This document shows, piece after piece, positions 41,846 through 52,100 of a stretch of 64,000 nucleotides of DNA (positions are counted from its first letter, which is position 1; each line of letters starts with the position of its first letter). The notes under the pieces were generated by a model. The model did not search any database and had not been told where the DNA came from. It saw only the letters and a list, made by a program, of their open reading frames with translations. The DNA is taken from NCBI GenBank assembly GCA_023251795.1, contig JAHEYD010000003.1, positions 1-64,000 on the forward strand, read 5' to 3'. A program made the translations under genes and the position numbers. Source of the stretch: Nitrosotalea sp. GTDB taxonomy: Archaea > Thermoproteota > Nitrososphaeria > Nitrososphaerales > Nitrosopumilaceae.

Positions 41846-44068
41846 ATGGCAATTTTCGTTTCTCCCGGTGTTTATATTGTAGAAAAGGATTCTTCCCTTT
41901 ATGTAAGGAACGAATCAACTACGGTTTGTGGTATGGTGATAACCGCTCCGCGTGGTCCCGTCAACGAACCGGTTTTAATTACCAGTGTCAACGCTTTTAC
42001 AAATACATTCGGAAGCCCGCACCCGAATCATTTGGGTATGTATTCAGCGATGGAATACCTTCGCTATGGTCGTCAGCTTTGGGTGGTTCGTGTTAACGGG
42101 TCTACTGCTGCAGTAGCTACAATTTCGCTAAACGGTGTGGCTACGTATGCTTCCCTACTTTCTTCGAAGAAGGGTCCGTTTACTGTTACGGGTGCGACTT
42201 CTGCGGCCTTGACCGGTACTGATACTGCTGCTACCGTTGATATCACAGCAACAAATAAATTCCTGAAAGTTCAAGTGAATGGTGGCCCGCTCGTAACCAT
42301 TACGTTGACTGAAAATACGGGTGTTACGAAGGCGACGATTGCTGGTGAGATTGACGCGGCTTTGGCGTCATATGGGGCTGATTGCTCCGTGGTTGGTACC
42401 AACCAAATCAAGATAAATTCTACTGCAACTGGTGTCTCTACTTCTGTTGTCCTGTACTCAGTTGCTAATGATATATACACTGATCTTGGATTTACTTTGG
42501 TAAGCGGTAAGCTCTCAGCTTCTGGTACTGACGCTAATAATTCATTCCTAGCCTACACTTACGCCTCTGGCGTTGAGGATTCGCAAGCAGTTACTTTAAC
42601 TACTGGTTCAAGAACCGTTGACCAGTTGGTTACCGAGTTGAACTCCGCGTTTACTGGCGGAAGCTTCAACGCCGTTGCTGATAATTATGATGGCAAGCTC
42701 AGAATAACTCAGCTTTCTATTGGTCAGAATTACGGCCTGAAGATGGATGGGGTTACTGCTGCCACCCTTCTTTGCGATTCACTTCTCGGATTCGTTGGTG
42801 AATCAACGGTGTATGGAAGAGGACTGAGCCCCGCTTCTGCTACAATGGCTGTTAGTGCCATCAACGAAGGCGAATGGGGTAATTTGCTTTCTGTCGTTGT
42901 TGCTGCTGGTTCCGTTGCCGATACATTCAAAATCACCGTTTACGAAGACGGTGCCGCAGTAGAAATGTTCGACAATCTGGTATCAACCTCAGGTCTTGAG
43001 GATTCGGACCTTGGTACTAAATACTTCCTAACTGCTATTAATGGTAGTGGTGGTGTTTCGATCTCGAAGTTCATTGAGGTTTCTGATACACTAACAAACA
43101 CTGGATTCCCAATATCAGGGACTTATGCACTGGCCGGTGGTATTGATGGTCTCGATTCGCTTTCTGACGACGATTTCATTGGTACTGTTTCTGGGAACGT
43201 GAGAACCGGTCTTCAGGTATTTGGTGATGCAGAAATGATCGACGTTAACTTGATTCTATGCCCAGGAATTCACGCGGCATCAGTAATCAACGAAATGATA
43301 GCCATTTGTGAGAGCCGTGGTGATTGCATGGCGCTTGTTGACCCGCCGCTTGGTCTTGGTGTTCAGCAAGTAGCAGATTGGCACAATGGCGCTGGTGCTT
43401 ACTCAGACCACTCAGCATTCAACTCTAGCTACGCTGCGCTTTACTGGCCGTGGCTGCAGACGTACGATGCCGCTTATGATCGTTACGTATGGACTCCGCC
43501 ATCTGGTCACGTTGCCGCAGTTTACGCCTATTCAGATAGCGTTTCGGATGTTTGGATCGCTGCTGCCGGTTTGAACCGTGGCCGTGTCCTTCAGGTGACG
43601 AAGCTCGAAATGAATGCAAATCAGGGTGACCGTGATTACCTCTACGGTGGTTCGAACGCTGTTAACCCGATTGCTAATTTCGTACGCGACGGAATCGTTG
43701 TGTGGGGCCAGAAGACCCTTCAACGCAAGCCGACCGCTCTCGACCGTGTAAACGTTCGCCGTATGATGCTCTACCTTCGCAAGGTGGTGGCTTCTTCGGT
43801 TCGTCAATTGGTCTTCGAGCCAAACGATCCGACAACTTGGAGAACTTTCATAGCGTTGGTTGATCCGTTCATGAGAAGCTTGGTTGCTGGACGTGGTGTT
43901 GTGGCTTACTCAGTCAAGTGCGATGAAACAACCAACACTCCGGATCATATTGACAATAACGAAATGGTTGCTAATATCTACATTCAGCCGACGAAATCTG
44001 CTGAAAAGATCATCGTTAACGCAGTGTTGACTCCAACGGGTGCTAATTTCGAGGAAACCATTCTGTAA
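41846..44068 (+). CDS. Tail sheath protein with inserted repeat domains
   Basis: A 740-residue contractile sheath subunit (gp18 family): N-terminal FVSPGVYIVEKDSS, middle LWVVRV strand, and a conserved C-terminal core (residues 430-735) with RDGIVVWGQKTL and VNVRRMMLYLRK. Residues about 125-231 and 235-330 are inserted beta-rich domains on the outer side. The first shares ALASYGADCS and surrounding pattern with the tail protein at 60707. It is followed by a 22-base hairpin. Confidence 0.9.
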   Translation: MAIFVSPGVYIVEKDSSLYVRNESTTVCGMVITAPRGPVNEPVLITSVNAFTNTFGSPHPNHLGMYSAMEYLRYGRQLWVVRVNGSTAAVATISLNGVATYASLLSSKKGPFTVTGATSAALTGTDTAATVDITATNKFLKVQVNGGPLVTITLTENTGVTKATIAGEIDAALASYGADCSVVGTNQIKINSTATGVSTSVVLYSVANDIYTDLGFTLVSGKLSASGTDANNSFLAYTYASGVEDSQAVTLTTGSRTVDQLVTELNSAFTGGSFNAVADNYDGKLRITQLSIGQNYGLKMDGVTAATLLCDSLLGFVGESTVYGRGLSPASATMAVSAINEGEWGNLLSVVVAAGSVADTFKITVYEDGAAVEMFDNLVSTSGLEDSDLGTKYFLTAINGSGGVSISKFIEVSDTLTNTGFPISGTYALAGGIDGLDSLSDDDFIGTVSGNVRTGLQVFGDAEMIDVNLILCPGIHAASVINEMIAICESRGDCMALVDPPLGLGVQQVADWHNGAGAYSDHSAFNSSYAALYWPWLQTYDAAYDRYVWTPPSGHVAAVYAYSDSVSDVWIAAAGLNRGRVLQVTKLEMNANQGDRDYLYGGSNAVNPIANFVRDGIVVWGQKTLQRKPTALDRVNVRRMMLYLRKVVASSVRQLVFEPNDPTTWRTFIALVDPFMRSLVAGRGVVAYSVKCDETTNTPDHIDNNEMVANIYIQPTKSAEKIIVNAVLTPTGANFEETIL

Positions 44069-44075
44069 TCGAACA

Positions 44076-44097
44076 GGGGCCTAGATTCTTAGGCCCC
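44076..44097 (+). terminator. Hairpin after the sheath gene
   Basis: GGGGCCTA and TAGGCCCC form a perfect eight-bp stem around a GATTCT loop. No T tract follows, so it may stop transcription weakly or protect the sheath mRNA. Confidence 0.6.
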
Positions 44098-44114
44098 GCT
44101 ACTATGAGATTAAC

Positions 44115-46775
44115 ATGAAGATAGACGAAACCTCTGGTATAGTAAAGTCAATTTTCGGGTCGCAAGCTCGATTTTGTGATGAGGAATGTGCCGAAAGCTT
44201 TAAAGAGGACCGTAAAAACGGATTGATCTACGGTCCATATAAGTTTGTTGGCGGTGGTCTTGCCAAAAATTGGGAAGAGGCTAGTTATAAGGATGAATTT
44301 TGCGCTTACTGTAATTCAGATTTGGCTGGTAACGTAAACGAGAACGAGAACGATACCGACATGGTATTTGAATGCCCACAGTGCCCGAAATGCCAGAGTA
44401 TGCTTTTCGATAATGGCAAGTGCAACGAATGTGGATATATGGAAGTTAAAGAGTCGAAGCTCAATGAAGCCGGTGAACAGAATCTTGAAGCTGCTGCTCA
44501 TAATTTCGGATACAAGATTGGCTACAGAGGGCAGGAATTGGATGGTTACGTTGCCGGGTTTGTTAGTGGATATTTAGATGTTAGCTATTTTAGGCGCCGG
44601 TCAAATATTGCAATGACTTCTGGCGTTCCCGGTTATTCATCGGGTTACTCGGACGGCCAAATGGACGCCAAATTCGGAAATACTGCTGGTTACGGCCCGT
44701 TCATGGAATCGAAACTTAATGAAGAGAATATGGTTGCCGTGGTCGATGTTGAAGGCGATTCTGGTGAAGATGAACTAGGACTTTCGACTTCTGGTTATTA
44801 TGTGGCGACTGTCCAAAAAGATCAAAGAGGAACATACAGCATTATTAATAAGATGAAGAACAAGATTCAATCTTGGAAAGATGCTGATGCTGCTGGTAAG
44901 TCTCAAGCTGCAGATACTAACCTTAAATACCTTGGTTACCTTACTTATCTTGGTAACAAGAAATTTGCGATGGAATCGAAATTAAATAAGAGTTATTCGC
45001 TAAACGAAGCCGCCGCACCGGGTGTTCAATGCCCGTCCTGCAAACAAACCGGATCGGTCACGCAGGGTAGTAAGCTGCCCGGTCACTTCTGTTGGAATTG
45101 TGGCGCAGAATTCAAGCACCCACAGCCGAAGAAAGAAGACGTTTCGACTTCAGATGTGGCAAATCCGGGAACATTTACAGGTTTCGGTGGTCCCGGAGTA
45201 GAAGCAAAATTAAAGGATAATGGTGATGGGACGTTCTCAATCATCGTTACGGATAATGGAGAAGAAATCCCCGTAGAAACAGGATTAAACGGGGAAGACG
45301 CTCAAGACGTTTTGGCAAGTTATCAACAAATGTTTACTTCTGGTGAATACCACGAAGCAAAGGGGAGAAAGATGAATCCTAGAACACAGAGAGTAATTGA
45401 ATCGGTGGCTCGTGGCCGTTCAGTCAAGGGAATGGTTGCAAGTCTCCTCAAGTCATACGGGCTGTACGAGGATGATGATGTTGGAGTAGTCCTTCCTGCA
45501 GCCGACACCAAGCCGGGGGACGTTCTTCCGGTTGACCTTGAAGACCCAAAGAAGGATGCTGCCACTGATACAGCAGGTACTCCCGGTCCTAGCACCCCAA
45601 TAACTCCTGACGCTGGCAGTGTCGCAGCTTCTGCACCTGCTGACCCGGCAGATTTGGCATCCAAGAAAGACGGTGATGTTGACGCTGCAGTAGCCGCTGC
45701 TTCTGGTCCGGATGCAGACCCCGCCGGGGAATTTATGCAGGAGAAGATTGAGCGCCGTGTTTCTGCTCAGATGGCTCGTATTCTTGGTAAGGATGCAAGC
45801 ATTCTTTCCGAGGAGACAGAGGATGGTATTTCTGACAGGGCGGCCCGTCGCCGTCGTTTAATAGAGAAAATCCGTCGTCGCCGTCTAGCCGAAAGAACTC
45901 GCTCTCGTCGTTTGGTTGAAGAGGGTGAGGGTGGTCCTCCGCCGGAAGTTCAGGCAAAGATTGATGCCAAGAAAGCTGACGCAGAGCCGGAAAAGAAATA
46001 CGGCGAAGAGGATGGTGAAAAGAAAGAAGCCGTTCGTTTCCGCAAGCACGAAGAGAGAGAAATTCAGTTGATGGGTGGCAGAGTCGAGAACAAAGGAACT
46101 GCGAAGTACGAAAGCATTTCTGAGAGTTTCCGTACAGCATTCAGAGACTTGAATGAGGAAGACAACGTTGGTGACGCAGTAGAAGCTCCTGCAGAGAAGA
46201 CTGCTGACGAACCGGAAAATACTCCTGCCGAAGTAACAGTTGCTCCTACTGAGTCAATCCGCGCTCGTCTCCGCCGTCGTCGTCTTGAGGCCCGCCGTCG
46301 TTTCGAAGCTGATTCTGACGACGTAGTATTTCCTCCCGCCGATGTTGAAGAGCCTTCGGGGAAGGATTACACGGATGAGGAACCGGGCGAGAAGGGTGGC
46401 GAGGAATTCACTGATGATGATGAGAAGAAAGAGAACTTCTTAGACGATTTCGCTAATATGTCTGACGATCAGACTCTTTCGAAGCCTGAATCACACCGCC
46501 GCCGTTTCCGTCGTGCCAGAATTGAGGGTCGCCGTTCTTTTAACCGCCGCCGGGTAAATGAAGCAATTTTCTCTTCGATGTTCCAACTTGGAGAGAAGGT
46601 GAAGTATTCTGGGGGTTCTAACCCGGCAATCCCCGTTGGAACCATCGGAGAAGTTCTGGATCAAGTGCCGTCAGCGGTAGGGGCTACTTACCTTATTCAG
46701 TTCGAGAATCACCCAAGAGCTACTAAGGTTTCTCACAATGAAATTGAGAAAGTAACTCCCAATAAGATGTACTAA
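44115..46775 (+). CDS. Arginine-rich, zinc-ribbon-containing modular protein with ESKLNE linkers
   Basis: An 886-residue protein between sheath and tube genes. Residues 1-118: FCDEEC/CAYC and CPQCPKC/CNEC zinc sites. Residues 119-203 and 204-298: two small domains. Residues 299-400: another CPSC/CWNC ribbon and beta domain. The region from about 425 on is acidic and disordered, with three Arg clusters (about 575-606, 714-731 and 792-816). The last 65 residues look like a small SH3-type domain. Domain ends carry KLNE118|A, KLNE203|E and SLNE298|A, all [L/I]-x-E. Not a T4-type tail gene; I infer a processed, possibly DNA-binding head protein. Confidence 0.65.
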   Translation: MKIDETSGIVKSIFGSQARFCDEECAESFKEDRKNGLIYGPYKFVGGGLAKNWEEASYKDEFCAYCNSDLAGNVNENENDTDMVFECPQCPKCQSMLFDNGKCNECGYMEVKESKLNEAGEQNLEAAAHNFGYKIGYRGQELDGYVAGFVSGYLDVSYFRRRSNIAMTSGVPGYSSGYSDGQMDAKFGNTAGYGPFMESKLNEENMVAVVDVEGDSGEDELGLSTSGYYVATVQKDQRGTYSIINKMKNKIQSWKDADAAGKSQAADTNLKYLGYLTYLGNKKFAMESKLNKSYSLNEAAAPGVQCPSCKQTGSVTQGSKLPGHFCWNCGAEFKHPQPKKEDVSTSDVANPGTFTGFGGPGVEAKLKDNGDGTFSIIVTDNGEEIPVETGLNGEDAQDVLASYQQMFTSGEYHEAKGRKMNPRTQRVIESVARGRSVKGMVASLLKSYGLYEDDDVGVVLPAADTKPGDVLPVDLEDPKKDAATDTAGTPGPSTPITPDAGSVAASAPADPADLASKKDGDVDAAVAAASGPDADPAGEFMQEKIERRVSAQMARILGKDASILSEETEDGISDRAARRRRLIEKIRRRRLAERTRSRRLVEEGEGGPPPEVQAKIDAKKADAEPEKKYGEEDGEKKEAVRFRKHEEREIQLMGGRVENKGTAKYESISESFRTAFRDLNEEDNVGDAVEAPAEKTADEPENTPAEVTVAPTESIRARLRRRRLEARRRFEADSDDVVFPPADVEEPSGKDYTDEEPGEKGGEEFTDDDEKKENFLDDFANMSDDQTLSKPESHRRRFRRARIEGRRSFNRRRVNEAIFSSMFQLGEKVKYSGGSNPAIPVGTIGEVLDQVPSAVGATYLIQFENHPRATKVSHNEIEKVTPNKMY

Positions 46776-46800
46776 TTTTTAGTAAATAAGGAGATTAACT

Positions 46801-47307
46801 GTGCCAAGTATTTCTGCTGCTCATATTGCACCACAATCCGGTGGGTTCGAACCGCAGCGTTCGTTTGACTTCAGCATAGAAATTTACGGAATACCCGGTG
46901 CTGACGTTATACAGCTTGCACTACTTGATGGATTCTTCCCAACAGGCAAGAATGATATCATCAACATTAAGTATATGGCCCAAGAGCGTAAAGTTGCTGG
47001 TCAACTTACGTTTGATGAGGGACGTTTCACTTGCGTTGATTATGTCGATGAGAATACTATGGGAATTCTTCAAGCGTGGAGAGCTACTGTTCAGAACATC
47101 CAATCCGGAGCCCTTGGATTCGCTTCTCAGTACAAAAAGGAAGGGTCCGTAGTATTGCTAGCACCAGACGGATCGCGGCCAAGAGTCATGAGAATGGCTG
47201 GTATTTGGCCGGTATCAGTTACTGGAGAAGGTTTATCCATGGGAAGTAGCGAAGTCTTCAAGGCTTCCGTAAGTTTGGCTATTGACATAGCTTACCCAGA
47301 ATTCTAA
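46801..47307 (+). CDS. Tail tube protein (gp19 family)
   Basis: A 168-residue protein with a GTG start behind AAGGAGATTAACT. It has the strand pattern of contractile-phage tube subunits: FDFSIEIYGIPG, IKYMAQERKVAGQLTF, and GEGLSMGSSEVFKASVSLAID near the end. It forms the inner tube under the sheath. Confidence 0.8.
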   Translation: MPSISAAHIAPQSGGFEPQRSFDFSIEIYGIPGADVIQLALLDGFFPTGKNDIINIKYMAQERKVAGQLTFDEGRFTCVDYVDENTMGILQAWRATVQNIQSGALGFASQYKKEGSVVLLAPDGSRPRVMRMAGIWPVSVTGEGLSMGSSEVFKASVSLAIDIAYPEF

Positions 47308-47308
47308 T

Positions 47309-47755
47309 ATGCTCTACGCGTACCTATCGGCGGCGGTTGTCTCGTTATTGGAGAACACCAACCCCGACAGCCTGAAGAATCTCCAATTGGCCGTCGCCGT
47401 AGTTGGTACCTTGGTTGGATTCGTTTCTGGAGCAATAGCTATCTATGTCGGGAAGCGTATTGCAGAATTAAAAGTAGAAATTGGGGAAGAAATAGCTAGT
47501 ATGAAGAGTGAATTTATTTCCCTAAAAGCGGAAGTAGCTGGATTCCCGGCCCTCGTTTCAAATGCAATAGAAAAACAGTCAATGACATTTCAGCTTAAAA
47601 TGGCAAGTGATTACTACCCAAAAGCTGAAATCATGGAGCGAATAGGTCAGGTAAGGCAAGAAGCAGAAGTAGCCAATAAACGTTGCGACAGATTGTTTGA
47701 TGATGTTAAACGGCTGACTGAAGACGTTATTGTTCTGAAACAGCAAGGCGAATAA
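47309..47755 (+). CDS. Membrane-anchored coiled-coil protein
   Basis: A 148-residue protein with one membrane segment (residues about 28-49, VAVVGTLVGFVSGAIAIYVG) and a long charged helical C-terminal region likely to form coiled coil. It lies inside the tail operon, between tube and assembly factor, where membrane proteins are not normally found. Function unknown; holin-like or envelope-associated roles are possible. Confidence 0.6.
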   Translation: MLYAYLSAAVVSLLENTNPDSLKNLQLAVAVVGTLVGFVSGAIAIYVGKRIAELKVEIGEEIASMKSEFISLKAEVAGFPALVSNAIEKQSMTFQLKMASDYYPKAEIMERIGQVRQEAEVANKRCDRLFDDVKRLTEDVIVLKQQGE

Positions 47756-47757
47756 TA

Positions 47758-48030
47758 ATGGATAGCATTTTGACTTTTTTATCGATTGCTCAGTCCGGAG
47801 TAACTCTAGCATTAGCAATTATGATTCTAATTCTATTGTATAAAGATAGATTAAAACGCCACATCATTTTCATGGTTGCTAGTTACCTTGGGTTGACTAT
47901 TTCTACGGTTATGGTAACAACAACTATCGACTGGAAAGATGTTGCTTTAATGATAGCTGCAGTGTCTTGGGTTTTGGGCGATATTGGGCTCATAAGCCTT
48001 CTATACATTACGGCCAATAAAAAAATATAA
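47758..48030 (+). CDS. Three-helix membrane protein
   Basis: A 90-residue protein with three predicted membrane helices (residues about 9-26, 36-53, 59-86), the size and layout of a class I holin. It is two bases behind the membrane/coiled-coil gene, so the two may act together. The call as a holin candidate is inference. Confidence 0.6.
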   Translation: MDSILTFLSIAQSGVTLALAIMILILLYKDRLKRHIIFMVASYLGLTISTVMVTTTIDWKDVALMIAAVSWVLGDIGLISLLYITANKKI

Positions 48031-48049
48031 TTTTTACATGGAGGTTGTT

Positions 48050-48802
48050 ATGGCTGAGAGAGTAGCTTATGGAGTGACTCTTCCTTCAAAAGGGATGTTT
48101 TATGGAAGCAAAGTACCCGATGGTAAGGTAGAACTTTGCCCTATTAGGGTGCTTGAAGAGAAGTTATTGGCGGGTTCCCCCGGAACCGGTTCGGACAAGA
48201 TGAATATTCTAATTTCGCATTGTTTGAAATCTCCGCAGATAAACCCGAAAGAACTGTTGTTAGTTGACAGAATGTTTATTCTATATTACCTGACGATGAT
48301 ATCTTATGGTAATAAAAGGGAATTTGCAGTGTTGTGCACAAATCCAGAGTGCAAAAAGAAGTTTAAGCACACCACGGACCTTCAGAAATTCGAAGTAGAA
48401 TATTGTCCCGAAGATGTGACGGAACCCTACGATATTTCATTACCTGTTTGTGGTGATATAGTTTCTGTGAAATTCCTTAGAGGTAACGACGAGACAGAAA
48501 TCATAGAAATGTCGAAGCAATTACGCAGGACTGACGATAATAAGAAAAAGAAGAAAATAACGAAAGGTGATTTGGCAATCCTCGTTCTTTCTCTTCCGGT
48601 AGTTACAGTAAACGGTCAGGAAATGGACAATGAAGAGAAAGTTGAATGGATTGAAAACTTGATAGGACAAGATGCTGATTTCTTGAGAGAGTCATTCAGC
48701 AAATACGATTTCGGAGTTGATCTGACGGTTGGAGTTTCTTGCTCGGATTGTGGTAATGAATTCGAGGTAGAATTCCCATCGGAGGAATTTTTTCGTTTCT
48801 GA
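48050..48802 (+). CDS. Baseplate hub/tail assembly factor (T4 gp26-like), upstream part of a frameshift pair
   Basis: A 250-residue protein. ATG 48050 is the likely start because ATGGAGGTTGTT supplies the ribosome binding site; ATG 48038 is part of that site. LPSKGMFYGSKVPDGKVEL, an EEKLLAG helix, LLLVDRMFILYYLTMISYGN and two CxxC pairs (CTNPEC, CSDC) fit the T4 base plate protein family (gp26-like). Position between tube and tape measure equals that of tail assembly chaperones, which use ribosomal frameshifting in many phages. The last codons hold GGAGGA and TTT TTT CGT, a frameshift-like site. Confidence 0.7.
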   Translation: MAERVAYGVTLPSKGMFYGSKVPDGKVELCPIRVLEEKLLAGSPGTGSDKMNILISHCLKSPQINPKELLLVDRMFILYYLTMISYGNKREFAVLCTNPECKKKFKHTTDLQKFEVEYCPEDVTEPYDISLPVCGDIVSVKFLRGNDETEIIEMSKQLRRTDDNKKKKKITKGDLAILVLSLPVVTVNGQEMDNEEKVEWIENLIGQDADFLRESFSKYDFGVDLTVGVSCSDCGNEFEVEFPSEEFFRF

Positions 48803-49142
48803 TAGTGATGATATATTTTTACATTTCTGGTTTCAACCACCAGAAATAATTAATAGTCTGTTTGACGCTAAATATTTCTTGGTTAAACAAGATATAATAT
48901 CGTGGGTGGACGCCGACACATTACCATTACCTGAGTTTACATGGTTATTAAATAAGACCATAGAAATGAACAAACAGAAGGGTAGCGCGGTGGAGGAATT
49001 GAGCGCAGTGGCCCGCCGGTTTGAGCTTTTGAATAAATTTGGGGAAAATAAAGAAGTAAAATACGGGAAAGAGAAAACACAGAAGGAAAAGATAGAAGAG
49101 AAAAGAAGAAAAGCATCTGAAAAGTGGATTAAGCGCAAATGA
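48771..49142 (+). CDS. Frameshift extension of the tail assembly factor
   Basis: In the +1 frame relative to 48050-48802, the reading frame is open from 48771 to the stop at 49140-49142 and reads IFLHFWFQPPE, YFLVKQDIISWVDAD and LPLPEFTWLLN, clearly protein-like. The first ATG in frame is at 48966, deep inside, and the TTG at 48879 has no ribosome binding site. Expression by a +1 slip at TTT (48791-48793) would give a 363-residue fusion. Confidence 0.6.
   Translation, partial: NSHRRNFFVSDSDDIFLHFWFQPPEIINSLFDAKYFLVKQDIISWVDADTLPLPEFTWLLNKTIEMNKQKGSAVEELSAVARRFELLNKFGENKEVKYGKEKTQKEKIEEKRRKASEKWIKRK
48781..48797 (+). promoter_or_regulatory. Candidate +1 ribosomal frameshift site
   Basis: GGAGGA followed by A TTT TTT CGT. 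A Shine-Dalgarno-like sequence just upstream of a slippery codon stimulates +1 frameshifting in prfB, and UUU-CGU is the +1 slip site of influenza PA-X. tRNA-Phe can re-pair from UUU to UUC without mismatch. The 0-frame stop follows at 48800. Confidence 0.55.
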
Positions 49143-52100
49143 ATTCAACTGAACAAGCAGTCAAATATAGTATCGAGTTCGAAGATACCGAAACTAAAAG
49201 ATCGTCGGACAAGATAAACTCCTTGCTCGTTCGTATGAGCAAAATGGTGGAAGCTGTAGGTATAAAAGCCATAGAGGTAAAGCAGAAAGTTATTAGATCT
49301 TTGACCGATATGGTAACAAAAATGACAGAAGTATTTGACATGTTCAGGAAGAAAATGCTTAATATTTTCTCCCCGATAAAAGCACTGGTTGGCGCTGTAA
49401 TAGGAAAATTCTTGGAACAATTGCAGTTAGCATACAGCAAATTCCAAACTTTGGTGGAATGGCTAGATAAGGGATGGCAGCGCATCCGTGGCAACGGTAT
49501 CACCCACCTTAAAAACATGTTCATAATGACTGAGGAGCAAAAACGGTATAATAAGGAGCTTGAGTCTTCAGAGAAGCTGGTTGACAAGATGAGGGAGCAT
49601 TGGGAAACTATCAAAGAGACAGCTAAGGCTTCTGTCCCGGTTACCGCTGGTCTTCTAGCTTCTCAGGATTTGTTTAATCTAAGAAACCTCCCAAAAATGG
49701 GATTTTCTGATGAACTAATAAAATCGTTACCGAATATGTCTAGGGGAATCGCTAATGAACGATTCATGAACCCTGACGACGTTCTTCAAGCTGCAGTAAA
49801 TCTTGGTCGCTATAACGACAAGCTGAAAACCAATGAAGAGCTAATGCGTGCTGCTCTGACCACTTCCGCAGATTGGGCGGCGGCAGTAGACGCAAACATT
49901 ACTGATGTTTCGAATGTAATGGGTAAACTAAATGAAAACTACGGTGTCTCGAACGAACAAATAGAGAAGATGATACCGTCATATCAGAAGTTGGCACAAA
50001 TGTCCGGTGCTCCGCTAAAAGATATACTAAAGAGTTGGGGTGATATTGATATTGCAATGACTTCTGCAAATGTTAGAGGCGAAGAAGCCACCGATTACAT
50101 GATGAGAATGACAGCGGTTTATTCTGTTTTACAGAAAAGCGGAACTGATGCTTCCGTTGTTATGAAGACTTTGACCGATGTTCAACAGAAGGGACTCACC
50201 GCGTTAAGCAAGGATCAAAGCGTAATCACTCAATTGACACAAGCAATGGGCATGGGGCCGGAAGCTGCTCATGAATTGGCGAAGAAAGACCCTGCCCAAT
50301 TCTTTAAGATTTTGACTAAGGGCATGATTGACTTGAGAAAGTCCCGTGGTGAAAACATCTTCCAAGAGTTGATGGGTACGGAATGGGATATTTACGTTAA
50401 AGGATACCAGCAACGAAACCTAAGTATTGACGAGTTTTTGGAGAAAGCTTTCGCCCAGAAGGGCACCGTTAAAGGTTTGCAAACTACGACTGGAAGATTG
50501 AAGCAAATGGCAGGGGACGTTAGTATTTGGTTCAGAAATATGGGTACAGTTGTAAACGAATACGTGCTCGATCCGTTTACCGAATTCATTAAAACTTATT
50601 GGGATAAAGGTAAGGAAGCGTTCGGCCATTTAAGCAAAACAACCAAAGATATAGTATATGGAGTGAGCGCGGCAGCCATGGTAGCTGGTTTAGCAAAACC
50701 CGTTACTAAAGGAATTTTGGGTATACTAACCGCACCGTTTAAACTGCTTGGTCGTGGTGGCGGTGCTGCCGCTGCAGAAAAAGCCGCAGTTTCAAAAGGA
50801 CTCTCTCCTATAATAAAAAGCTTTATTTTTAACCCGATGGCAGAAGCCTTTGAAAAGTTATCAGTTAGTCCGAAATTTGCCGATTCAATATTTGGTGCTA
50901 TATTCAAAGGATTGGGTGTTTCGGCAAAATCGGCGGCTAAGGGTGCAGGGTTAAGGGGTGCCATACTGAAAGGTGTTTTCAACGCTTTGAAGGGGATTGG
51001 CGGTCAAATCGAGATATTTAGCGGTGCAAGCACTTTCGGCAAGGGTTTAAATTTCATATTCGAAAAAGTTAGCTTGATAGCTGGCGCAGCAATGACAGTT
51101 TATGAAGTAATGACAAAATGGTCGAGCGCTGGCGGTATACAAAACATCGCTGATGCGTTGGTCGGTATCAACGGCAGTATGACTACTTGGAAAGATCGTT
51201 TGCAGTCTGTTCTTGAATCGGTCATAAGATTATCAGACGCAATAATGAAAACGTTGTTTGGTCCGATATCTACACTGACTGGTTGGCTCGGCGGGTCTTC
51301 AGAGGACCAAATAGCCGCCGGTAAAGAAGGGAAAGTAGCAAGCACCCCGCTTAGCAGAATGGTGGCAAAAATATTTGGCAAGGAGGATATGCTTTACACT
51401 CCCCCTTCACCAAAAACAGAAACAAGCGGTGGATTAAGTATAAAAGCTATCGACGCGATTTATAAAATGAACGCCATGGCTACAGGGCAGGTCGCAATTC
51501 CACCCGGTTCAACTCGAACAGGGAAAGCAACTAGTTCAAGAACTGGTGGTGGAAATTGGCACACATCAACATCAGCTACACCAGCTAGGAATAAACCGTT
51601 AGCTGGAGGAAAATACGATAGTATTATCAACGCTGCAGCGGCTCAATACAACGTAGACCCCAAACTCTTGACTGCCATAATCCGTCAGGAATCGGGCGGA
51701 AAAGCGGATGCCGTGTCACCCAAGGGTGCAGCGGGGCTAATGCAAATAATACCATCTACAGCTATGGATCTTGGGATCACACCGGAAGAAAGATTTGACC
51801 CGGAAAAGAATGTTTTTGCTGGTGCCAAATATATATCGCAATTGTTGAAACAGTACGGTGGTAACGAAGAGTTAGCGCTCGCAGCTTATAACGCTGGTCC
51901 GAATGCGGTAAACAAATACGGTGGTGTTCCACCTTACCAAGAGACGGAGAATTATGTTAGCAAGATTATGGCGGAAAGAGCGGCTTCCGCAAGCTCTCCT
52001 GTCCAAATTGACCAAACAGAAGTTGTTAGTGTTTTGAAAGACATTTACGATGTTCTTGCACACAACAGATTAGTGCAGTCTTCACCAACAAAAACCGCGA

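Noticed and set aside
44076-44115. A new promoter between sheath and the 44115 gene
   Set aside because: The 46-base gap holds only a hairpin; no -35/-10 pair is recognisable.
46835-46865. GGTTCGAACC-like sequence resembling a tRNA T-arm
   Set aside because: It lies in frame inside the tail tube gene (GGFEPQ) and no acceptor, D-arm or anticodon stem can be built around it.
48788-48794. -1 or -2 frameshift at the T6 run
   Set aside because: The -1 frame closes after 21 codons. A -2 slip would reach the right frame but puts the P-site tRNA on AAT, a poor match; +1 fits better.
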